The notes beneath the pieces are model-generated. The model did not search any database. It saw only the letters and a list, made by a program, of their open reading frames with translations, and was not told where the DNA came from. The position numbers and the translations under genes were made by a program. DNA of 64,000 nt from Streptomyces drozdowiczii. GTDB lineage: Bacteria; Actinomycetota; Actinomycetes; Streptomycetales; Streptomycetaceae. Of the stretch, positions 47,726-57,221 are shown one piece after another; position 1 is the stretch's first letter, and every line of letters begins with the position of its first letter. The DNA lies in contig NZ_CP098740.1 in the NCBI RefSeq assembly GCF_026167665.1, positions 3,286,001 through 3,350,000 of the forward strand, given 5' to 3'.

Positions 47726-48526
47726 TCAGCCCATCAGCGGCAGCAGTTCGGAGAGGTCCGCGCGCTCACCGCTCGCGGCCACCTTCGCCGCTTCGACCTC
47801 TCGCGCCCACTCCGTGCGCCCGGTCGCGAGCCGGATCCAGGTGAGCGGGTCGGTCTCGACGACGTTGGGCGGGGTGCCCCGGGTGTGGCGCGGCCCCTGG
47901 ACACACTGCACCACCGCGAAGGGCGGCACCCGGACCTCGACCGAACCGCCGGGCGCCCGCTCGGCCAGCGCGTCGGCCAGGAGGCGGCTGCACGCGGCGA
48001 GCGCCTGCCGGTCGTACGGGACGGAGAGCCCGGTCGCCTCGTTGAGGTCCCAGGTGTGGACGACCAGCTCCACGGTGCGGGTGACCAGGAAGTCGCCGAG
48101 GCGCATCGCCCCGACCCGGGTGGCCAGCAGGCGGTCCTCGGAGGCGCCGGGCACCAGGGCCTCGAAGCGGGCGGCGACCTCCGCGTAGAGCGCGTCCAGG
48201 TCGGGGGCGGCGGCGGCCCGCTCGGCGGTGTCGTCCGCGATCCTGGGGGCGCGGGCCGCTGTGGTGAACGGCCACTCCAGGAGGGAGACCTCGGGTTTGG
48301 CGAGGGCCGGCGCGGGAAGCCCCAGCGTCTGGTTGACGTGCGAGAGGGCCATGGTGATGTGCGCGGCGAGCTCGCGCACCGTCCAGTCACCGAGTCCGCT
48401 CGGCGCGGCCAGCTGCTGCGGGGTCAGCGTGCGCACGGCGTCCCGGACGTGGGCGAACTGGGCGAGGACCGCGGTGCGGGTCCTGGCCGGGTCGTAACGG
48501 CGGGGGCGCTTCTGCGAGGGCGGCAT
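47726..48526 (-). CDS. Maleylpyruvate isomerase-type (DinB/SCP-like) protein
   Basis: A 266-residue protein with the mycothiol-dependent maleylpyruvate isomerase N-terminal fold: [35 protein letters not shown], and [13 protein letters not shown] with the family metal-site His. The C-terminal third resembles a sterol-carrier-like domain ([37 protein letters not shown]). Such enzymes use mycothiol for isomerisation or detoxification in actinobacteria; this one's substrate is unknown. The ATG at 48526 has only a weak ribosome site. Confidence 0.85.
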   Translation of the reverse strand: MPPSQKRPRRYDPARTRTAVLAQFAHVRDAVRTLTPQQLAAPSGLGDWTVRELAAHITMALSHVNQTLGLPAPALAKPEVSLLEWPFTTAARAPRIADDTAERAAAAPDLDALYAEVAARFEALVPGASEDRLLATRVGAMRLGDFLVTRTVELVVHTWDLNEATGLSVPYDRQALAACSRLLADALAERAPGGSVEVRVPPFAVVQCVQGPRHTRGTPPNVVETDPLTWIRLATGRTEWAREVEAAKVAASGERADLSELLPLMG

Positions 48527-48611
48527 GTCGGGGAGCCTACGACGCGCCACTGACAGGGCGTCGGCCCCGGGTGCACGGACAGGCGTCCGCCCGCGTGCGG
48601 GCAGCCCCGGA

Positions 48612-49250
48612 TCAGGTGCGCGTCGCGTAGTCGCCGAGGCCCTTCTCCAGCAGGTCGAAGCCCCGGTGGGCGAGGGCGACGGCGTCGGGGACGACCGCGG
48701 CGGCCGGTTCGCCGGCCAGCAGGCGCCTGCGGTTCTCGGTGAGCAGCGCGTTTCGCGTACCGAGCAGTTGGGAAGCGACGATGCGCGCGATGACCGGTTC
48801 CTCGCCCTCCTCGATCAGGGCCTCGGTGAGCTGGTCCTGCGTACGCACGAAGTAGGAGTGGGCGCGGGTGAGCAGGGCGGGCGTCTCCAGGATGAGCCGC
48901 ACGATGCCGAGCGCCACCGGCGAGTCCCCCATGCCCACCGCGGGGTCGTGCCGTTCGACCGCCGCCACGAACTGCCTTCGCAGCGCCGCGACCGCCGATT
49001 CACCGGGCGCGCGCTCCCGCACGATCCGGGCGGCGTCGCCGACGTGCTCCTCCAGCGGCGCGAAGACCAGGTCTTCCTTGCTGTCGAAGTAGTTGAAGAC
49101 GGTCATCTTCGACACATCGGCCGCGTCGGCGATCTCCGCGACGGAGACCTGATCGAACCCGCGCTCGGAAAAGAGCCTGGTGGCCGTTTCCAGCAGCCGC
49201 CGCCGGGTTTCCCTCTTCTTGCGCTCGCGCAGGCCCATACCCTCGGTCAT
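48612..49250 (-). CDS. TetR family regulator of the adjacent MFS exporter
   Basis: A 212-residue TetR protein. The helix-turn-helix is [20 protein letters not shown], then [20 protein letters not shown] and [16 protein letters not shown]. The C-terminal domain is all helical, and ends [18 protein letters not shown]. It is divergent from the MFS gene with 123 bases between, the classic arrangement of a drug-efflux repressor. An 11-base palindrome at 49277-49287 is a candidate operator. Confidence 0.9.
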   Translation of the reverse strand: MTEGMGLRERKKRETRRRLLETATRLFSERGFDQVSVAEIADAADVSKMTVFNYFDSKEDLVFAPLEEHVGDAARIVRERAPGESAVAALRRQFVAAVERHDPAVGMGDSPVALGIVRLILETPALLTRAHSYFVRTQDQLTEALIEEGEEPVIARIVASQLLGTRNALLTENRRRLLAGEPAAAVVPDAVALAHRGFDLLEKGLGDYATRT

Positions 49251-49276
49251 GGCCTCACTGTACCAGGATGAAAAAT

Positions 49277-49287
49277 AATCCGGGATT
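49277..49287. promoter_or_regulatory. Candidate TetR operator
   Basis: The perfect palindrome AATCC-G-GGATT lies in the divergent intergenic region, next to a TTGACT -35-like hexamer at 49293. It is short, so the match is suggestive only. Confidence 0.4.
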
Positions 49288-49373
49288 AAAACTTGACTCG
49301 GTACATGAATGAGATGGACAGTGGGGCCACCACAGCGGTGCACGTCAGCACCGCCCAGGAGGGGGGTCCCGTC

Positions 49374-50918
49374 ATGCCCGGAACAGCCACAGCGCCCGCC
49401 CCACGAGGGACGACCGCCACCGAAGGGCCGCCCGGCGGCCGGAGCGTCACGATCGCCGTGGCACTCTGCATCGTCACGATCCTGCTGGCCGTTCTGGACT
49501 CGAACATCGTGTCCTCGGCGACCGTCCCGATCGTCCGCGACCTCGATCCGGTCCACGGCGTCGACCGGATCCCATGGCTGATCGCCGCCTACCAGCTCGC
49601 CGCGACCGCCGCGCTGCCCCTGTACGGCAAGCTCTGCGACACCCTCGGCTCGAAGAAGGTCTTCATCGGGGCGCTCGCCGCCTTCCTCACCGGGTCCGCG
49701 CTGTGCGGAATGGCCCAGTCCATGGGCGAACTGATCGCCGCACGCGCCTTCCAGGGCATCGGCGGCGGCGGGCTGATGAGCGTGACCATGGTCGTCCTCC
49801 GTGAACTCGGCACGGCGGGCCCGAAGGAGGGCGACGACGCGCAGGAGGGCAAGGGCTCCAAGGCCAAGGGCGACGACCGGAAGGGCAGCATCGGCGGGAT
49901 CATCGCCGGTGCGGGCATGGCGCTCGGCCCCTGGCTGGGCGGCGCCCTGGCCGACCACGCGGGCTGGCGCTGGATCTTCTACGTCAACCTGCCCGTCGGC
50001 ATCGCCGTCCTGATCGCCGCGCTGTTCACGGTGAGGCTCCCCGTCCGCACGACGCGCCACCGCATCGACTTCCTCGGCGCCGGCCTCGCCGCCGCCTTCT
50101 CCACCGCGCTGCTCCTGGTCACCGAGTGGGGCGGCGAGGACTACGCGTGGACCTCGCCGGTGATCGTCGGCCTCGCCGTCGCCGCCGTCGTCGCGCTCGG
50201 CCTGTTCCTGTGGCGCCAGGCCACGGCCGCCGAACCGATCCTGCCGCTCTCGCTCTTCCGCCTGCGGCTCATGCGGTACGGCTTCGCCATCCAGGGCCTG
50301 GTCGGCGTCGCGATGATGGGGTCGATCGTCTACGTGATGATCTACCTCCAGGTGGTCCGCGGGGTCGCCGCGACCTCGGCCGGTCTCTTCCTGGTCCCGA
50401 TGGCGATCGGGATGACCGTCGTCGGGCTCGTCTCGGGACGCCTGGTCGCGGCCGGCTGGTCGCAGAAGACGTTCGTCGTCAGCGGCACGGTCTTCGCCTC
50501 GGCCGCTCTCGCCCTGCTGTCCACGCTCGACACGGACACCGGCCTGTGGACCGTGCGCGGCGCGCTGCTGCTCATGGGCATCGGCTTCGGCCAGCTCATC
50601 GGCCAGTTGATCGAGCTCGTGCAGGACGCAGCCCCTCCGGCCCGACTGGGCGTCGCCACCACGGGCGTCCGCTTCTTCCAGACCCTCGGCACCGCCCTGG
50701 GCGCCTCCCTCTTCGGAGCCGTACTCAGCAGGGTCTACGCCGCCCAGGGCCCCGGCGGAACGACCAGCGACATCGGCCGCCTCACCGGGACCGCCCACGT
50801 CCACGCCCTGGACGCCTTCGTCTCCTCGACGGACGTGGTCTTCGCCTGCGCCACCGGCGCGATGGTCCTCGCCCTGCTCCTGGCGACCCGGCTGCCCGGC
50901 ACCCGTACGAGCGCCTGA
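49374..50918 (+). CDS. MFS drug efflux transporter (14-helix DHA2 type)
   Basis: A 514-residue transporter with about 14 membrane segments, the DHA2/EmrB layout. Motifs: LAVLDSNIVSSATVPIV (motif D1), LPLYGKLCDTLGSKKVF (motif A), and GAGMALGPWLGGALADHAGW, WRWIFYVNLPVGI (motif C and the usual DHA2 text). An insert rich in Lys, Gly and Asp (EGDDAQEGKGSKAKGDDRKG) lies after the fourth helix or so and is unusual. ATG 49374 has AGGAGG at 11 bases. It likely exports a toxic compound under the neighbouring TetR's control. Confidence 0.93.
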   Translation: MPGTATAPAPRGTTATEGPPGGRSVTIAVALCIVTILLAVLDSNIVSSATVPIVRDLDPVHGVDRIPWLIAAYQLAATAALPLYGKLCDTLGSKKVFIGALAAFLTGSALCGMAQSMGELIAARAFQGIGGGGLMSVTMVVLRELGTAGPKEGDDAQEGKGSKAKGDDRKGSIGGIIAGAGMALGPWLGGALADHAGWRWIFYVNLPVGIAVLIAALFTVRLPVRTTRHRIDFLGAGLAAAFSTALLLVTEWGGEDYAWTSPVIVGLAVAAVVALGLFLWRQATAAEPILPLSLFRLRLMRYGFAIQGLVGVAMMGSIVYVMIYLQVVRGVAATSAGLFLVPMAIGMTVVGLVSGRLVAAGWSQKTFVVSGTVFASAALALLSTLDTDTGLWTVRGALLLMGIGFGQLIGQLIELVQDAAPPARLGVATTGVRFFQTLGTALGASLFGAVLSRVYAAQGPGGTTSDIGRLTGTAHVHALDAFVSSTDVVFACATGAMVLALLLATRLPGTRTSA

Positions 50919-50987
50919 CTCTTCCCCGTACGGGCAAGGGCCGAACCCCCCACCGGGGCCGCGCAGTTCCCCGTACGCACCACGCGA

Positions 50988-51021
50988 AAACCCCCGACCG
51001 GGCGGAACCGGTCGGGGGTTT
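50988..51021. terminator. Bidirectional terminator between MFS gene and purL
   Basis: An inverted repeat (AAACCCCCGACCGG against CCGGTCGGGGGTTT) with a short loop separates the convergent genes; T residues flank it on both strands. Confidence 0.85.
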
Positions 51022-51041
51022 CGGCGTGTGCTGTCCGGGAA

Positions 51042-53291
51042 CTACGCGAGCAGCGCCGGGATCGTCTCCTCGTGCGCCGTGCGCAGCTCGCTCAGCGGGA
51101 TGCTGAACTCGCCCTGGATCTCGATCGCGTCGCCGTCCACGACACCGATGCGGGTCACGGGCAGACCGCGCGCCCCGCACATGTCGTTGAACCGCAGCTC
51201 CTCGCTGCGCGGCACCGAGACGACCGCGCGGCCCGCGGACTCGGAGAACAGCAGCGTGAACGCGTCGAGGCCGTCCGGCACGACCAGCCGGGCACCCTTC
51301 CCGCCGCGCAGGCAGGACTCGGTGACCGCCTGGATCAGACCGCCGTCCGACAGGTCGTGCGCCGCGTCGATCATGCCGTCGCGGGAGGCCGAGATCAGGA
51401 TCTCGGCGAGCAGCTTCTCACGGCCCAGGTCCACCTTGGGCGGCATCCCGCCGAGGTGGTTGTGGACGACCTCGGACCAGGCCGAGCCGCCGAACTCCTC
51501 ACGCGTGTCACCCAGCAGGTAGAGGAGCTGGCCCTCTTCCCCGAAGGCGACCGGCGTACGCCGCGTGACGTCGTCGATCACACCGAGCACGGCCACGACC
51601 GGCGTCGGGTGGATCGCCGTCTCACCGGTCTGGTTGTACAGCGAGACGTTGCCGCCGGTGACCGGGGTGCCCAGCTCCAGGCAGCCGTCCGCGAGACCGC
51701 GGGTGGCCTCGGCGAACTGCCACATGACGTCCGGGTCCTCGGGCGAACCGAAGTTCAGGCAGTCCGAGATCGCGAGCGGCTTCGCACCGGTCGCGGCCAC
51801 GTTCCGGTACGACTCCGCCAGCGCGAGCTGCGCACCGGTGTACGGGTCGAGCTTCGCGTACCGGCCGTTGCCGTCGGTCGCCATGGCCACGCCGAGGTTG
51901 GACTCCTCGTCGATGCGGACCATGCCGGCGTCCTCGGGCATCGCGAGCACGGTGTTGCCCTGCACGAACCGGTCGTACTGGTCCGTGATCCAGGACTTCG
52001 ACGCCTGGTTCGGCGAGGCGACCAGCTTGAGGACCTGCTCGCGCAGCTCCGCGCCGTTCGCCGGGCGGGCCAGCTTGCCGGCGTCGTCGGCCTGGAGCGC
52101 GTCCTGCCAGGACGGGCGGGCGAACGGGCGGTGGTACGTCGGGCCCTCGTGGGCGACGGACCGCGGCGGCACGTCCACGATCTGCTCGCCGTGCCAGAAG
52201 ATCTCCAGCTGCGAGCCCTCGGTCACCTCACCGATGACGGTGGCGATGACGTCCCACTTCTCGCAGATCTCCAGGAAGCGGTCGACGTGCTGCGGCTCCA
52301 CGATCGCGCACATGCGCTCCTGCGACTCGCTCATGAGGATTTCCTCGGGCGAGAGGGAGGAGTCGCGCAGCGGCACGGTGTCCAGCTCGACGCGCATGCC
52401 GCCGGAACCCGCGGAGGCCAGCTCGGACGTGGCGCAGGAGAGCCCGGCGCCGCCGAGGTCCTGGATGCCCGCGACGAGCTTCTCCTTGAAGATCTCCAGG
52501 GTGCACTCGATGAGGAGCTTCTCCTGGAACGGGTCGCCGACCTGGACGGCCGGGCGCTTGGCCGGGCCGGTCGACTCGAAGGTCTCCGAGGCCAGCACGG
52601 AGACGCCGCCGATGCCGTCGCCGCCGGTGCGGGCGCCGTACAGGATGACCTTGTTGCCGGGTCCCGAAGCCTTCGCGAGGTGGATGTCCTCGTGCTTCAT
52701 CACACCGATGCAACCGGCGTTGACGAGCGGGTTTCCCTGATAGCAGGCGTCGAAAACGACCTCGCCGCCGATGTTCGGCAGGCCGAGGCAGTTGCCGTAC
52801 CCGCCGATGCCCGCGACCACACCCGGCAGCACCCGCTTGGTGTCCGGGTGGTCGGCCGCGCCGAAGCGCAGCGGGTCCACGACGGCGACCGGGCGGGCGC
52901 CCATGGCGAGGATGTCGCGGACGATGCCGCCGACGCCGGTCGCCGCGCCCTGGTAGGGCTCGATGTAGGAGGGGTGGTTGTGCGACTCGACCTTGAAGGT
53001 GACCGCGTACCCCTGTCCGACGTCGACCACACCGGCGTTCTCACCGATGCCGACGAGCATGGCGTCGTTGGCGGGGACCTTCTCGCCGAACTGCTTGAGG
53101 TGGACCTTGCTGCTCTTGTACGAGCAGTGCTCGGACCACATCACGGAGTACATGGCGAGTTCGGCGCCGGTGGGACGGCGGCCCAGGATCTCGCGGATGC
53201 GCGCGTACTCGTCCTCCTTGAGGCCGAGTTCCTTCCAGGGCTGCGCGGTGTCCGGGGTTTCGGCCGCGTGCTTGACCGTGTCCAGGCTCAT
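51042..53291 (-). CDS. purL: Phosphoribosylformylglycinamidine synthase, large subunit PurL
   Basis: A 749-residue small-type PurL, the synthetase subunit of the FGAR amidotransferase. Motifs: [58 protein letters not shown], and [17 protein letters not shown]. The second PurM-like half is complete ([19 protein letters not shown]). ATG 53291 overlaps the purQ stop by ATGA, so translation is coupled. It needs PurQ for ammonia and PurS for assembly. Confidence 0.97.
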   Translation of the reverse strand: MSLDTVKHAAETPDTAQPWKELGLKEDEYARIREILGRRPTGAELAMYSVMWSEHCSYKSSKVHLKQFGEKVPANDAMLVGIGENAGVVDVGQGYAVTFKVESHNHPSYIEPYQGAATGVGGIVRDILAMGARPVAVVDPLRFGAADHPDTKRVLPGVVAGIGGYGNCLGLPNIGGEVVFDACYQGNPLVNAGCIGVMKHEDIHLAKASGPGNKVILYGARTGGDGIGGVSVLASETFESTGPAKRPAVQVGDPFQEKLLIECTLEIFKEKLVAGIQDLGGAGLSCATSELASAGSGGMRVELDTVPLRDSSLSPEEILMSESQERMCAIVEPQHVDRFLEICEKWDVIATVIGEVTEGSQLEIFWHGEQIVDVPPRSVAHEGPTYHRPFARPSWQDALQADDAGKLARPANGAELREQVLKLVASPNQASKSWITDQYDRFVQGNTVLAMPEDAGMVRIDEESNLGVAMATDGNGRYAKLDPYTGAQLALAESYRNVAATGAKPLAISDCLNFGSPEDPDVMWQFAEATRGLADGCLELGTPVTGGNVSLYNQTGETAIHPTPVVAVLGVIDDVTRRTPVAFGEEGQLLYLLGDTREEFGGSAWSEVVHNHLGGMPPKVDLGREKLLAEILISASRDGMIDAAHDLSDGGLIQAVTESCLRGGKGARLVVPDGLDAFTLLFSESAGRAVVSVPRSEELRFNDMCGARGLPVTRIGVVDGDAIEIQGEFSIPLSELRTAHEETIPALLA

Positions 53292-53968
53292 GCGTTGACC
53301 AGCTTCTTGATGATCGAGGTGAAGAAACCGAGACCGTCGGTGCGACCGGTGCCGATCAGCGGCTCCACGGCGTGCTCCGGGTGCGGCATCAGGCCGACGA
53401 CGTTGCCCGCGGCGTTGGTGATGCCGGCGATGTCGCGCAGCGAGCCGTTCGGGTTGCGGCCCACGTAGCGGAAGGCGACGCGGCCCTCGGCCTCCAGCGC
53501 GTCGAGCGTGTGCTCGTCGGCGGTGTAGCGGCCGTCCATGTTCTTGAGCGGTACGGAGATCTCCTGGCCCGCGGAGTAGTCCGAGGTCCAGGCGGTCTCC
53601 GCGTTCTCGACGCGCAGGGTCTGGTCGCGGCAGATGAAGTGCAGGTGGTTGTTGCGCAGCATCGCGCCGGGCAGCAGGTGCGCCTCGGTCAGGATCTGGA
53701 AGCCGTTGCAGATGCCGAGGACCGGCATGCCCGCCTTCGCCTGCTCAATCACCGTCTCCATGACCGGCGAGAACCGGGAGATGGCTCCGGCGCGCAGATA
53801 GTCGCCGTACGAGAAACCGCCCGCCAGGATCACCGCGTCGACCTGGTGCAGGTCCTTGTCGCGGTGCCACAGCGATACGGGTTCGGCGCCCGCGACGCGA
53901 ACGGCCCGGAGGGCGTCCTGGTCGTCGAGCGTGCCCGGAAAGGTGACGACTCCGATACGAGCAGTCAC
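53288..53968 (-). CDS. purQ: Phosphoribosylformylglycinamidine synthase, glutaminase subunit PurQ
   Basis: A 226-residue class I glutamine amidotransferase that feeds ammonia to PurL. The nucleophile elbow is [20 protein letters not shown] with the catalytic Cys, and the His-Glu pair is in [15 protein letters not shown]. The N-terminus ([20 protein letters not shown]) is the Flavodoxin-like start. ATGA overlaps join it both to purS and to purL. Confidence 0.97.
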   Translation of the reverse strand: MTARIGVVTFPGTLDDQDALRAVRVAGAEPVSLWHRDKDLHQVDAVILAGGFSYGDYLRAGAISRFSPVMETVIEQAKAGMPVLGICNGFQILTEAHLLPGAMLRNNHLHFICRDQTLRVENAETAWTSDYSAGQEISVPLKNMDGRYTADEHTLDALEAEGRVAFRYVGRNPNGSLRDIAGITNAAGNVVGLMPHPEHAVEPLIGTGRTDGLGFFTSIIKKLVNA

Positions 53969-54225
53969 TTCGACTCCTCGGCGTTCTCCACCTTCACGGT
54001 GAAGTCCTCGATCACGGTGTTGGCGAGGAACGTCTCCGCCATCTCGTGAATACGGGCGAGGGCGGCGTCATCGACCGGCCCCTCGACCTCCAGCTCGAAA
54101 CGCTTTCCCTGACGTACGTCCGCGATTCCCTCGAAGCCGAGACGGGGCAGTGCGCGCTGCACCGCCTGTCCCTGCGGGTCGAGGATCTCGGGCTTGAGCA
54201 TGACGTCGACTACGACGCGTGCCAC
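53965..54225 (-). CDS. purS: Phosphoribosylformylglycinamidine synthase subunit PurS
   Basis: An 86-residue PurS, the small scaffold of the PurSQL complex. [39 protein letters not shown] and the C-terminal [16 protein letters not shown] are typical. The start GTG 54225 has GGGAG 5 bases upstream; the upstream extension is not conserved in character. First gene of purS-purQ-purL. Confidence 0.95.
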   Translation of the reverse strand: MARVVVDVMLKPEILDPQGQAVQRALPRLGFEGIADVRQGKRFELEVEGPVDDAALARIHEMAETFLANTVIEDFTVKVENAEESK

Positions 54226-54351
54226 TGGCACTCCCGGTGTGGTGGTGTGGTGCGGCTGTTTCTCCGGAGGGGGTACCCCGGACCCCCGCGGGTCCACTCA
54301 GCGTACCTGGCCGGAAATTCTACGCGGGTAGATATCAAACGGGATAGATCA

Positions 54352-54379
54352 CGTCCGGATATCGGCCGATCACCGGACG
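54352..54379. repeat. Inverted repeat in the purS/lsrL intergenic region
   Basis: Seven-base arms (CGTCCGG and CCGGACG) flank 14 bases that include ATATCGGCCGAT. Could be an operator for the purSQL or lsrL promoter. Confidence 0.4.
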
Positions 54380-54489
54380 GCGGAAAAGCCGCGAAACAAA
54401 TGCCCACGAGCGGCACACATAGCGGGCGGACACGCGGAAGTAATTGGACGGGCTTCACAATGCGGTACCACTCGCTGTACAAATGATTA

Positions 54490-54513
54490 CCGGGGAATGC
54501 AGCATTGCCCCGG
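54490..54513. repeat. Interrupted palindrome upstream of lsrL
   Basis: CCGGGGAATG and CATTGCCCCGG pair almost fully around CAG. It lies about 100 bases before the lsrL start and may be a leader hairpin or an autoregulatory site. Confidence 0.4.
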
Positions 54514-54611
54514 AGCACCGACAACAGTCGGCCCGCATCCGCGCTCACAGCCGGAAGGCCGGCATCGGCGCATGTCAGACGCGTCGATGCCGTAGGAAAG
54601 GACCGATATCC

Positions 54612-54947
54612 GTGGCGCAGCGCGTAGTGGTCACACTCTCCGACGACATCGACGGGGGCACGGCGGCGGAAACGGTCACCTTCGCCCTGGACGGGAAGTC
54701 GTACGAGATCGACCTCAATCCGTCCAACGCAAAGAAACTGCGGAACGCCCTGGCCCCGTACATGGCGGCCGGCCGCAAGCAGACAAATGCCGGCAAGCAC
54801 GGCAAGACCCCCGTTCCGTACCGGCACACCTCGCTCGCGCCCGACCCGGCGGCGGTGCGCGCCTGGGCGCGCTCGCACCGGATGGACGTGCCCGCCCGGG
54901 GCCGCATCCCGAAGAGCGTGTACGAGGCGTTCCAGGAAGCGAGTTGA
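54612..54947 (+). CDS. lsrL: Lsr2-like nucleoid-associated protein (LsrL paralogue)
   Basis: A 111-residue xenogeneic-silencer family protein. The N-terminal dimerisation domain is VVVTLSDDIDGGTAAETVTF, ALDGKSYEIDLNPSNAKKLR; the C-terminal DNA-binding domain has RAWARSHRMDVPARGRIPKS, where PARGRI contains the RGR AT-hook-like motif. It binds AT-rich minor grooves and represses transcription. GTG 54612 has AAGGA upstream. Its position next to purSQL matches the second Lsr2 paralogue (LsrL) of Streptomyces. The next genes are tRNAs. Confidence 0.92.
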   Translation: MAQRVVVTLSDDIDGGTAAETVTFALDGKSYEIDLNPSNAKKLRNALAPYMAAGRKQTNAGKHGKTPVPYRHTSLAPDPAAVRAWARSHRMDVPARGRIPKSVYEAFQEAS

Positions 54948-55080
54948 CCCGGCGACAGGTCCGGCGGGGCGCCGGCGGGGGGTCCGCGGAGGAGCCGACT
55001 TGCGCGACACCCCCGCAGGTCGGATAGAGTCTGGAACACGCCGAGGGGCGAGGCCGAAAAGGCCGAACCCCACGCAGCGT

Positions 55081-55152
55081 GCGGGTGTAGTTCAGTAGTA
55101 GAACATCCCCCTTCCAGGGGGAAGGCGCAGTGTGCAATTCCTGTCACCCGCT
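55081..55152 (+). tRNA. tRNA-Gly (TCC)
   Basis: A cloverleaf with anticodon TCC in loop CTTCCAG, acceptor GCGGGTG paired with CACCCGC, and discriminator T. Confidence 0.92.
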
Positions 55153-55231
55153 CTGCACGACTCGCAGGACCACTCCGGTGGATCAGGTAGAGTAGTGCTC
55201 GCTCCACCGGTGAAAGCCGAGTGGGTGCAAT

Positions 55232-55304
55232 GCGGACGTAGCTCAGTTGGTAGAGCGCAACCTTGCCAAGGTTGAGGTCGCCAGTTCGAACCTGGTCGTC
55301 CGCT
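55232..55304 (+). tRNA. tRNA-Gly (GCC), first copy
   Basis: A cloverleaf with anticodon GCC in loop TTGCCAA, acceptor GCGGACG paired with CGTCCGC, and discriminator T. An identical copy lies at 59193-59265. Confidence 0.95.
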
Positions 55305-55311
55305 CAGAATA

Positions 55312-55345
55312 CGAAGGCCCCGGTCGATTTCGACCGGGGCCTTCG
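55312..55345 (+). terminator. Terminator of the tRNA-Gly pair
   Basis: A perfect 15-base inverted repeat (CGAAGGCCCCGGTCG) with a 4-base loop begins eight bases after the tRNA. Confidence 0.85.
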
Positions 55346-55464
55346 TCGTGTCCCGGGTCTTCAGGTGTCTTCCCCGCTTCCGGGGGAGCCACCCATGACG
55401 TTTGTCATGGGTGGTGATGACAGGCCGCACTGCCCGGGCCCGGGGCGGGCGGAAAGCTGAGGAC

Positions 55465-56409
55465 ATGACCAGCGACGACATGTCCCGTGAGTGCGTGATC
55501 CAGGCGGAAGACGTCCGGCGCAGCTACGCCGGCGGTTTCGAGGCCGTGTCCGGCGTCTCCTTCTCCGTGGCCCGCGGCGAGCTCTTCGCCCTCCTCGGTA
55601 CGAACGGGGCCGGCAAGACCTCCACCGTCGAGCTGCTGGAGGGCCTCGCCCGGCCCGACGGCGGCACGGTCCGCGTACTGGGCCACGCCCCCTACGGTGA
55701 CCGCTCGCAGGTCCGCCCGCGCATAGGCGTGATGCTCCAGGAGGGCGGCTTCCCGTCCGAGTTGTCGGTCACCGAGACGGTACGGATGTGGGCGGGCTGC
55801 ACCAGCGGCGCCCGGCCCACCGGCGAGGCCCTGGAGCTGGTGGGGCTCGGCCACCGCGCCCGCGTCCGGGTCAAGCAGCTCTCGGGCGGTGAGCGGCGGC
55901 GGCTCGACCTGGCGCTGGCGCTCCTCGGCCGGCCCGAGGTGCTCTTCCTCGACGAGCCGACCACCGGTCTCGACGCGGAGGGCCGCCGCGACACCTGGGC
56001 CCTGGTGCGCCGCCTCCAGGAGGACGGCACCACCGTGCTGCTCACCACGCACTACCTGGAGGAGGCCGAAGCCCTCGCGGACCGGCTGGTGATCATGCAC
56101 CGCGGCCGGATCGTGACCGCGGGCACCACGGCCGAGGTGACGGCGGCCCGCCCCGCCCGCATCCGCTTCGAACTGCCCGAGGGCGTTCCGGCGGCACGGC
56201 TGCCCCTGGATCTCCGCGCCGCCGCCGAGGGCCCCCGGGTCGAGATACGGACGCACGGCCTCCAGGACACCCTGACCGAACTGCTCCGCTGGGCCGCCGA
56301 GTCGGGCGTCCGGCTCCATGGGCTCGACGCCCGCTCCGCCTCCCTCGAAGAGGCGTTCCTCGACATCGCGCAGTCCGCCGCCGAAACCGAAGAGGTGCCC
56401 GTCCCATGA
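55465..56409 (+). CDS. ABC transporter ATP-binding protein
   Basis: A 314-residue nucleotide-binding subunit. Walker A is ALLGTNGAGKTSTVELLEGL, the signature is QLSGGERRRLDLALALLG, Walker B is VLFLDEPTTGLDAEGRRD, and the H-loop is LTTHYLEEAEALADRL. The C-terminal extension fits DrrA-type drug exporters. ATG 55465 lies 4 bases after a GAGG. The stop overlaps the permease start by ATGA, giving a tight four-gene unit. Confidence 0.93.
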   Translation: MTSDDMSRECVIQAEDVRRSYAGGFEAVSGVSFSVARGELFALLGTNGAGKTSTVELLEGLARPDGGTVRVLGHAPYGDRSQVRPRIGVMLQEGGFPSELSVTETVRMWAGCTSGARPTGEALELVGLGHRARVRVKQLSGGERRRLDLALALLGRPEVLFLDEPTTGLDAEGRRDTWALVRRLQEDGTTVLLTTHYLEEAEALADRLVIMHRGRIVTAGTTAEVTAARPARIRFELPEGVPAARLPLDLRAAAEGPRVEIRTHGLQDTLTELLRWAAESGVRLHGLDARSASLEEAFLDIAQSAAETEEVPVP

Positions 56410-57206
56410 CCACCGCCACCACCCCCGCCGCCGGCCCCGCGCGCACGACGGCCGTGAGCCGGCTGACGTCCCTCGGCCGGGCCGAGCTGTCGCTGCTCGC
56501 CCGGAACAGAACGGCGATATTCGTCGCGCTCCTCATGCCGGCGGCCATGATCATGGCGATGAGGTCGGCGTTCGAGAAGGTCGACCTCGACGGCACGGGC
56601 CTGACCGTCGCCGGAGCCGCGCTCATGGGCGGTGTCGGGACGGTACTCATCCAGGCCGTCTACATGAACCTGGTCGCCGCCTACGTCGCCCGGCGCGAGG
56701 AGCTGGTCCTGAAGCGGTTGCGCACCGGCGAGGTCACCGACGCGGAGATCCTGGCGGGGACCGCCCTTCCGGCCGGCGCCCTCGCCCTGGCCCAGAGCGC
56801 GGTGATCGTCGGCGCCGGAATCGCCTTCTTCGGGCTCGGCGCACCGGAGCGCCCCGAACTGCTGGTGGCGGGACTGCTGTTGGGCGTGGTGCTGCTGACG
56901 GCCCTGGCCGCCGTCACCTCGGTGATCACCCGAACCGTGCAGACCGCGCAGCTGACGACGCTGCCCCTGTTCCTCGTCTCGATGATGGGCTCGGGCCTCT
57001 TCATCCCGCTGGACATATTCCCCGACCGGCTCGCGGCGGTCTGCGAATACCTTCCGCTGACCGGTGTGATGACCCTGGTCCGGGCCGGCTGGTTCGGCGG
57101 CCCCGAGGGCTCCGACCTGCTCGGCGCCGCGCTGACCGGGCTGGTCTGGACGGCGCTGGCCGTGTTTGCTGTGCAGCGGTGGTTCCGCTGGGACCCCCGC
57201 CGCTGA
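56406..57206 (+). CDS. ABC-2 type transporter permease
   Basis: A 266-residue permease with about six membrane segments, including FVALLMPAAMIMAMRSAF, LMGGVGTVLIQAVYMNLVAA and LLVAGLLLGVVLLTALAAVT. ABC-2 text PLFLVSMMGSGLFIPLDIFP, with the P-D-F-P type loop, precedes the last helices. It pairs with the preceding ATPase to form an exporter, perhaps for lipid or antibiotic. Confidence 0.9.
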   Translation: MTTATTPAAGPARTTAVSRLTSLGRAELSLLARNRTAIFVALLMPAAMIMAMRSAFEKVDLDGTGLTVAGAALMGGVGTVLIQAVYMNLVAAYVARREELVLKRLRTGEVTDAEILAGTALPAGALALAQSAVIVGAGIAFFGLGAPERPELLVAGLLLGVVLLTALAAVTSVITRTVQTAQLTTLPLFLVSMMGSGLFIPLDIFPDRLAAVCEYLPLTGVMTLVRAGWFGGPEGSDLLGAALTGLVWTALAVFAVQRWFRWDPRR

Positions 57207-57221
57207 CAAGGAGGTTGGGCC

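Larger units (their letters stand above)
54226..54611. other. Divergent region between purS and lsrL
   Basis: This 386-base gap must hold promoters for both units. It is relatively A/T-rich around 54310-54350 and 54440-54500. Two inverted repeats are visible: CGTCCGG arms at 54352-54379, and an interrupted palindrome at 54490-54513. No coding frame is supported. Confidence 0.55.
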
